Source: a bacterium (GTDB lineage: Bacteria > Spirochaetota > Spirochaetia > Treponematales > Rectinemataceae). Taken from it: a stretch of DNA of 19,090 nucleotides. The stretch spans positions 1 to 19,090 of the forward strand of contig JAKALZ010000003.1 of the NCBI GenBank assembly GCA_021813065.1, in the 5' to 3' direction. Position numbers and translations under genes: made by a program. Every line of letters begins with the position of its first letter. Within the stretch, counting starts at the first letter, position 1. Below are positions 14,835 to 19,090 of this stretch, piece by piece. A model generated the notes under the pieces. It was not told the DNA's origin. It did no database searches and was given only the letters and a program-made list of their open reading frames with translations.

Positions 14835-16738
14835 TCAAGAGCGACTTTCCCGTCGAGCACACTCTGTTTTGCCTCATCGACCCTGTACTTGCCCTCAGGC
14901 AGGCTGAGTAACTCACGCACGTCTCTATCTTCGAGCGTCTCAATCTGCATAAGCCTGTCCGCGAGCTTCAAAAGTCGATCCTTCTCTCGCGTAAGTATGT
15001 GTATGGCCTTTTCGAGCGCGGAACCGAGAATCCCCTGAATGGCTGAATCTATTTTCTGAGCGGTCTGCTCTGAATACTCTTTGTGCTGGGCGATCTCCCT
15101 GCCGAGGAAGATTGGCTCCTCCTCTTCACCGAGGGAAATGGGCCCAACCCCCTCAGCCATACCCCACTCGCGGACCATTTTCCGCGCGATCTCGGTCGCT
15201 TGCTTGATATCCTGCGCGGTGCCTGTCGTGGTCTGTCCGTAGACGATCTTTTCTGCTGCGTACCCGCCGTAGGAGATCACAATTCTATCGTAAAGCCACC
15301 CGTAGGTTCGCGAATACGTGTCCTTGTCCGGAAGCGAAAGGGCGAGCCCTAAGGCTCGACCGCGCGGCACAATAGTAACCTTGTGCAGTGAATCTGAATT
15401 CGGGAGGAAATAGTGGAGAAGCGCGTGGCCAGACTCATGAACCGCGGTCGACCGCTTCTCCTCTTCGGCGATGACCATGCTCTTGCGTGCAACACCCATG
15501 AGAATCTTATCTCGAGCATCCTCGAAGTCGTCCATCTCCACGATTTCCTTGTTTTTTCGAATCGCGAAGAGGGCTGCCTCATTGACCATATTCGCAAGGT
15601 CAGCGCCAGATGTTCCCGGAGTAGCTCGCGCAAGCTTATCAACATCGACGGAGTTTGAAACAGGGATCTTGCCCATGTGAATCTTGATGATCTCTTCGCG
15701 TTCCTGGACATCGGGCATCGCCACAACGACCTGCCGGTCGAAGCGGCCCGGCCTCAGGAGCGCTGGATCGAGAACATCGGGACGATTCGTGGCTGCGAGC
15801 ACGATAACTCCATCTTTTGTATCGAATCCATCCATCTCGACGAGCATCTGGTTCAGCGTCTGTTCGCGCTCGTCGTGTCCGCCGCCGAGACCTGAGCCCC
15901 GCGTGCGCCCCACCGCGTCCAGTTCGTCGATGAAGATAATGCACGGAGAGTGCTTGCGTCCTTGCTCAAAAAGATCGCGTACCCTGCTCGCGCCGACGCC
16001 CACAAACATTTCTACGAAATCTGAGCCAGACATGTGGAAGAACGGCACGTTGGCCTCGCCAGCCGTGGCCTTCGCGATAAGCGTTTTGCCCGTGCCCGGC
16101 ATTCCCACGAGGAGTACACCCTTGGGAATCTTGGCACCCATCTTAACGAATTTTTTCGGATTTTTAAGATAGTCGACAACTTCCAAGAGTTCGTACTTAG
16201 CTTCTTTTTGTCCAGCAACATCGTTGAAGGTGAACTTTTTTCCGCTATCGTTGTACAACTTCGCCCTGCTCTTGCCAAAACTGAAGGCCTTGTTGTTGCC
16301 CTGCATCTGCCGCATCATGATCCAGATGAATATGAAGCCGAAAATCCAAGGAGTGAGTTCGAAGAACACTTGAAGGAGGCTTGTACCGCTCATCGCGCCA
16401 GAAACACTCACGCCCTTGCTCTGGAGTCTATTCATGAGCTCAGCATCGAAATATGGAATCTGTGTGGTGAATGACATTTCCTGGCCGCTCTTTCCCTTCA
16501 GCGAGCCATCGATTGTCTTTTGATCAAGAATTCGAACTGTTTTTACTTCACCGAGATCCAGATATGAGAGAAACGAGGAATATGGAATCTCCCGGGAGTT
16601 TTCCTTCTGTCCAAAGAACATGTAGGCGCCGAACAACACAATGAGCGATACAAGCACCGCGAGCGCGGCTTTATTTCCTCTGGGCGGCGAGGGCAGCTCA
16701 GGTCGATTGTCATTCCGGTTATCATTCTGCTCAGACAT
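14831..16738 (-). CDS. ftsH: ATP-dependent zinc metalloprotease FtsH
   Basis: A 635-residue membrane AAA+ protease that extracts and degrades membrane and short-lived soluble proteins. Seen in order: a polar N-terminus; a membrane segment at about 24-43; a periplasmic domain; a second membrane segment at about 122-142; Walker A GMPGTGKT (212-219); pore-loop FVGVGA (245-250); Walker [10 protein letters not shown] (267-275); the second region of homology [20 protein letters not shown] (316-335) with arginine fingers; and the zinc site HESGH (434-438) followed by the helical protease domain. The length is usual. The ATG overlaps the end of tilS by 8 bases. AAGGAG (16751-16756) lies inside the tilS 3' end, 12 bases before the ATG, somewhat farther than normal. 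The tilS-ftsH order is widely conserved among bacteria. Confidence 0.98.
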   Translation of the reverse strand: MSEQNDNRNDNRPELPSPPRGNKAALAVLVSLIVLFGAYMFFGQKENSREIPYSSFLSYLDLGEVKTVRILDQKTIDGSLKGKSGQEMSFTTQIPYFDAELMNRLQSKGVSVSGAMSGTSLLQVFFELTPWIFGFIFIWIMMRQMQGNNKAFSFGKSRAKLYNDSGKKFTFNDVAGQKEAKYELLEVVDYLKNPKKFVKMGAKIPKGVLLVGMPGTGKTLIAKATAGEANVPFFHMSGSDFVEMFVGVGASRVRDLFEQGRKHSPCIIFIDELDAVGRTRGSGLGGGHDEREQTLNQMLVEMDGFDTKDGVIVLAATNRPDVLDPALLRPGRFDRQVVVAMPDVQEREEIIKIHMGKIPVSNSVDVDKLARATPGTSGADLANMVNEAALFAIRKNKEIVEMDDFEDARDKILMGVARKSMVIAEEEKRSTAVHESGHALLHYFLPNSDSLHKVTIVPRGRALGLALSLPDKDTYSRTYGWLYDRIVISYGGYAAEKIVYGQTTTGTAQDIKQATEIARKMVREWGMAEGVGPISLGEEEEPIFLGREIAQHKEYSEQTAQKIDSAIQGILGSALEKAIHILTREKDRLLKLADRLMQIETLEDRDVRELLSLPEGKYRVDEAKQSVLDGKVALE

Positions 16739-18215
16739 TGATGAACTGATCTCCTTTCATTGAAAGAAAAATATACACTATTTGGATGCTTTCGCCCAGC
16801 GAGGGTTCACGAAACGCGTCTCGCGCTCCCGCGACGGACCCAAGCGCCGAGGGAAGCACTGCGGCGATACCCATCGCATCCTCTACAATCGGCACCTCGT
16901 CGCGGCGAGCGCGCGGCAGCCCTGCTTTTTTTATCATTGATTCCACGTTTTTTACACCATGGATACCGCCGTCAAGAGAATCGCCAGCCCTTCTGCTTCT
17001 AATAACAAACGGGAAAGTGACTGGTATCGCGAACTCCCTCACTCCCTGTACCTCGGTCGCTCCGCGGGCACAATTATCTGTCAGTTCGCGCGCGATACGC
17101 ACACTGAATGGCCCACAGCTGTACTCGCCGAATGATGGCACTTTTAAATAGTAGATATTCTCAAGAAGCGCGGCATCAAGCTCAGCGATCGCACGCCGCT
17201 CCGGTGAAGACGAGAATTGTGTTGGCCCTTGAAACACGAGGATTTGACTCTCGAGCGCGAAGATGTTACCTGAGGCTTCGATATTTTTTGCGCCTTTCGC
17301 GATGCCTGCTTCAAGATGCCGCACCCCTCGTGCGAGCATCGGTCGAGCCGTAGAGAGCGACTCAGCGAATTGCCTCAAAATTTCTATGCGTACGGCGCGC
17401 GGTTCAGTTCGCAATGAGGTAAGCTCAAGCGCGCGCTTTCCGTCCACATTCCGTTCGATCTCCGCGCGTTTTTCACGCGCGCGATTCAGCACGATCTCGC
17501 TGAGATCTTCGATCTGTGCCTGGTAATGCGCAAACGCTGAACGCCAGAATGAAAACTGTTCGTCAAGCAGCGGCATGAGAGTTTTTCGAATCCTGTTTCG
17601 AAGGTAGACCTCTTCCGCGTTGGTCGAATCTTCAGACCACCTGAGACCGGCACTCTCAGCGTAGCGAACTAAGTTTTTCTTCGGTGTTTTAAGAAAGGGC
17701 CTAAGGATTACGATATCAGGGTTGACAGAGAGTACCCGCGTTGGTCGCATGCCGGAGAGCGCGATCACGCTTCCTCCATGCACGAGCCGCATTAGCATGG
17801 TCTCGATCTGATCGTCGAGGTGGTGCGCGACAAAAATTGCCAAAAGCCCGTATTTTTTCGCGATGCGCGAAAAGGCGTGGTACCTGAATCGCCGAGCGGC
17901 TGCTTCTATGCCACATTTTTTTTCGCGCGCAAAGGTTTCAATCGACCCTCGCGGTACAGTTGCGACGCTGAGAGGGATGTCCCGTTTCGCGCATATACGG
18001 CGAACGAAATCAAGCTCCGCCGTGAGTTCTAGTTCCGGCCTCAAGTTGTGGCACACATGGATCGCTCGTACCTCATTGGGACCCGCGATTCGCGCAATCA
18101 CATCGAGGAGGACGCTCGAATCGAGTCCTCCAGAAAACGCGACCCCCACCGGCATCGAAATATTCTGAATGCTATTACGCACCGAAGAAAACAGTTTGCT
18201 CTTTACACTCTCCAT
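16731..18215 (-). CDS. tilS: tRNA(Ile)-lysidine synthetase TilS
   Basis: A 494-residue PP-loop ATPase that joins lysine to C34 of tRNA-Ile(CAU), so that it reads AUA and is charged with Ile rather than Met. The PP-loop SGGLDSS is at residues 28-34; HHLDDQIET (131-139), SGMRP (about 153-157), and SEDSTNAEEVYLRNRIR in the following region are the usual family motifs. The C-terminal TilS_C domain is present (VIRSRRAGDSL and the following VESMIKKAGLPRARRDEVPIV). The start follows GAGGG at 7-base spacing. An A8 run on the coding strand (17916-17923, codons for Glu98-Lys-Lys) is a possible slippage point, but the frame is intact. It lies 44 bases below the rplY terminator and shows no clear promoter of its own. 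Confidence 0.95.
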   Translation of the reverse strand: MESVKSKLFSSVRNSIQNISMPVGVAFSGGLDSSVLLDVIARIAGPNEVRAIHVCHNLRPELELTAELDFVRRICAKRDIPLSVATVPRGSIETFAREKKCGIEAAARRFRYHAFSRIAKKYGLLAIFVAHHLDDQIETMLMRLVHGGSVIALSGMRPTRVLSVNPDIVILRPFLKTPKKNLVRYAESAGLRWSEDSTNAEEVYLRNRIRKTLMPLLDEQFSFWRSAFAHYQAQIEDLSEIVLNRAREKRAEIERNVDGKRALELTSLRTEPRAVRIEILRQFAESLSTARPMLARGVRHLEAGIAKGAKNIEASGNIFALESQILVFQGPTQFSSSPERRAIAELDAALLENIYYLKVPSFGEYSCGPFSVRIARELTDNCARGATEVQGVREFAIPVTFPFVIRSRRAGDSLDGGIHGVKNVESMIKKAGLPRARRDEVPIVEDAMGIAAVLPSALGSVAGARDAFREPSLGESIQIVYIFLSMKGDQFINV

Positions 18216-18258
18216 TGGAGTTCCCTCGCATCATCGGGATGCGGCCCAGTTCTTGGCG

Positions 18259-18289
18259 AAAAAAAACAGCCTCTCACGTAGAGAGGCTG
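18259..18289 (-). terminator. Intrinsic terminator of rplY
   Basis: On the minus strand a perfect 9-bp stem (CAGCCTCTC paired with GAGAGGCTG, 18267-18275 and 18281-18289) with a 5-base loop is followed by eight T (18259-18266). It lies 38 bases past the rplY stop. This is the only textbook intrinsic terminator I can find in the window. Read on the plus strand the stem has no T run after it, so it acts in one direction. Confidence 0.9.
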
Positions 18290-18327
18290 GAGCATCACAG
18301 TAGCAGTTCGATGTTTCGCGGCGACAA

Positions 18328-18978
18328 TTATTTTTGCGCAGCCTCATTCGCGTCCTCAGACGCTGCTTGCTCAGGGGCCGCCACCGTTTCCACGGTTGCC
18401 TCGGCAGGTGCCGCAGTCTCAACCTCAGCACGCGCAAACTTGATAATGGCGATAACAGTCTCCGGATTCGTGAGCAGCCTCACGCCCTCAGGGATCGCGA
18501 TATCGCGTAGGTGAAGCGCGTGATTCGCCTCAAGTTCGGTGATATCCACTTCGATCTTCTCGGGAAGGCTTTCAACCTGACACTCCACTTCGATATCGTG
18601 GATCGCATGCTCTAGAATTCCACCATCGCGAACGCCCTTCGCGATTCCAGACAGATGGAGAGGCACCCTTACGCGCATCTTCTGGCCGCGTCCGACGAGA
18701 TTGAAATCGATATGGATGATTTCTCCTGAAAGATTCGCCCGCTGAACCTCTTTCATGAGGGCCGAATATTTCTTGCCATCAAGGTTCAAATCGATGATCA
18801 TGCTCTTGGTGAGGCGTTTCGCAGTAGAAGAAAATGCCTCGCTTTCGAGGAAAATCGACATAGGCTCGGCTTCTTTGCCGTAAAGTTGCGCGGGTACCTT
18901 GCCGTTCTTGCGTGCCTGATTGAGCTCTCCCTTCGTCATTATTCCACGTGGAGAAGCTTTCAGCTCGATATGTTCCAT
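18328..18978 (-). CDS. rplY: 50S ribosomal protein L25, Ctc (TL5) type
   Basis: A 216-residue L25 of the long Ctc/TL5 kind. The N-terminal L25 domain (about 1-95) binds 5S rRNA; MKEVQRANLSGEIIHIDF (75-92) matches the family's conserved 'EVQ...G.i.HvDF' strand. The C-terminal domain (about 98-182) has KGVRDGGILEHAIHDIEVEC, LPEKIEVDI and LHLRDIAIPEGV, as expected for the beta-rich TL5 extension. A 30-residue tail of Ala, Glu and Val (187-216) is probably disordered. AAGGAG lies 8 bases before the ATG, a strong ribosome site fitting an abundant protein. The gene sits 31 bases below tRNA-Gln on the same strand and ends at a clear terminator. Confidence 0.97.
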   Translation of the reverse strand: MEHIELKASPRGIMTKGELNQARKNGKVPAQLYGKEAEPMSIFLESEAFSSTAKRLTKSMIIDLNLDGKKYSALMKEVQRANLSGEIIHIDFNLVGRGQKMRVRVPLHLSGIAKGVRDGGILEHAIHDIEVECQVESLPEKIEVDITELEANHALHLRDIAIPEGVRLLTNPETVIAIIKFARAEVETAAPAEATVETVAAPEQAASEDANEAAQK

Positions 18979-19009
18979 ATCAGTAACTCCTTCAGAAATT
19001 TACATCTAC

Positions 19010-19081
19010 CTGGGACGGCAGGATTCGAACCTGCGCATGCCGGAACCAAAATCCGGAGGCTTACCGCTTGCCTACGTCCCA
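19010..19081 (-). tRNA. tRNA-Gln (anticodon TTG)
   Basis: The minus strand folds as a complete 72-base tRNA: acceptor TGGGACG paired with CGTCCCA; a three-pair D stem GGC/GCC around the AAGCGGTAA loop; anticodon stem CCGGA/TCCGG with loop TTTTGGT, giving anticodon TTG at positions 34-36; a 5-base variable loop; T stem GCAGG/CCTGC with loop TTCGAAT; and discriminator G. The weak U-A first pair and G discriminator are typical of tRNA-Gln. The 3' CCA is not encoded (GTAG follows), so a CCA-adding enzyme is needed. TTG is the anticodon for CAA and, by wobble, CAG. Confidence 0.97.
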
Positions 19082-19090
19082 ATTACGGAT

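Noticed and set aside
1..19090. Mobile element, prophage, CRISPR or defence island
   Set aside because: I found no transposase, integrase, inverted-repeat ends, regular direct repeats or defence-protein motifs. Codon and base use look even throughout.

Overview
The window looks like chromosomal DNA from a spirochaete, probably Treponema/Spirochaeta-like. The clues are the SecA N-terminus, the gene order rplY, tilS, ftsH, and two lipoproteins whose lipoboxes carry a bulky residue at -2, a looseness known from spirochaetes. I infer the phylum; no rRNA is present. The standard genetic code fits, GC is roughly half, and coding is very dense. No stretch over 120 bases lacks a gene. I see no IS element, prophage, CRISPR array, integrase or attachment site.

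Layout, left to right. (1) Plus strand: the 3' end of xseA, then xseB; these encode exonuclease VII. (2) Minus strand, read from about 4077 down to 722: a lipoprotein of unknown function, the two-domain NAD(P)HX repair enzyme Nnr, and a Nudix hydrolase coupled to nnr by an ATGA overlap. (3) Plus strand, 4133 to 10877: secA, an NFACT-family (RqcH/FbpA-like) protein, and a complete three-gene ABC importer of the NMT1/sulfonate/nitrate/thiamine-precursor type; the last three junctions all overlap. (4) Minus strand, read from the right edge: tRNA-Gln(TTG), rplY with a clear intrinsic terminator, then tilS, ftsH, a trypsin-like serine protease lipoprotein and a soluble hybrid histidine kinase, packed with overlaps or gaps of a few tens of bases.

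How the parts fit. The plus operon joins protein export (SecA), probable ribosome-associated quality control (NFACT) and solute uptake. The minus operon joins tRNA-Ile lysidine synthesis, inner-membrane proteolysis (FtsH), envelope proteolysis (lipid-anchored protease) and a two-component sensor. The nnr-Nudix pair looks like a small metabolite-damage repair unit.

Most genes are recognisable housekeeping genes, and I do not see a convincing new multi-gene system. The points most worth checking are the divergent lipoprotein/secA promoters, whose -10 boxes sit 6-7 bases from the start codons and suggest leaderless mRNAs; the protease lipoprotein with a roughly 200-residue helical N-terminal region of unknown role; the proteolysis/kinase operon; altered motif residues in Nnr; and an excess of the palindrome GCGATCGC.
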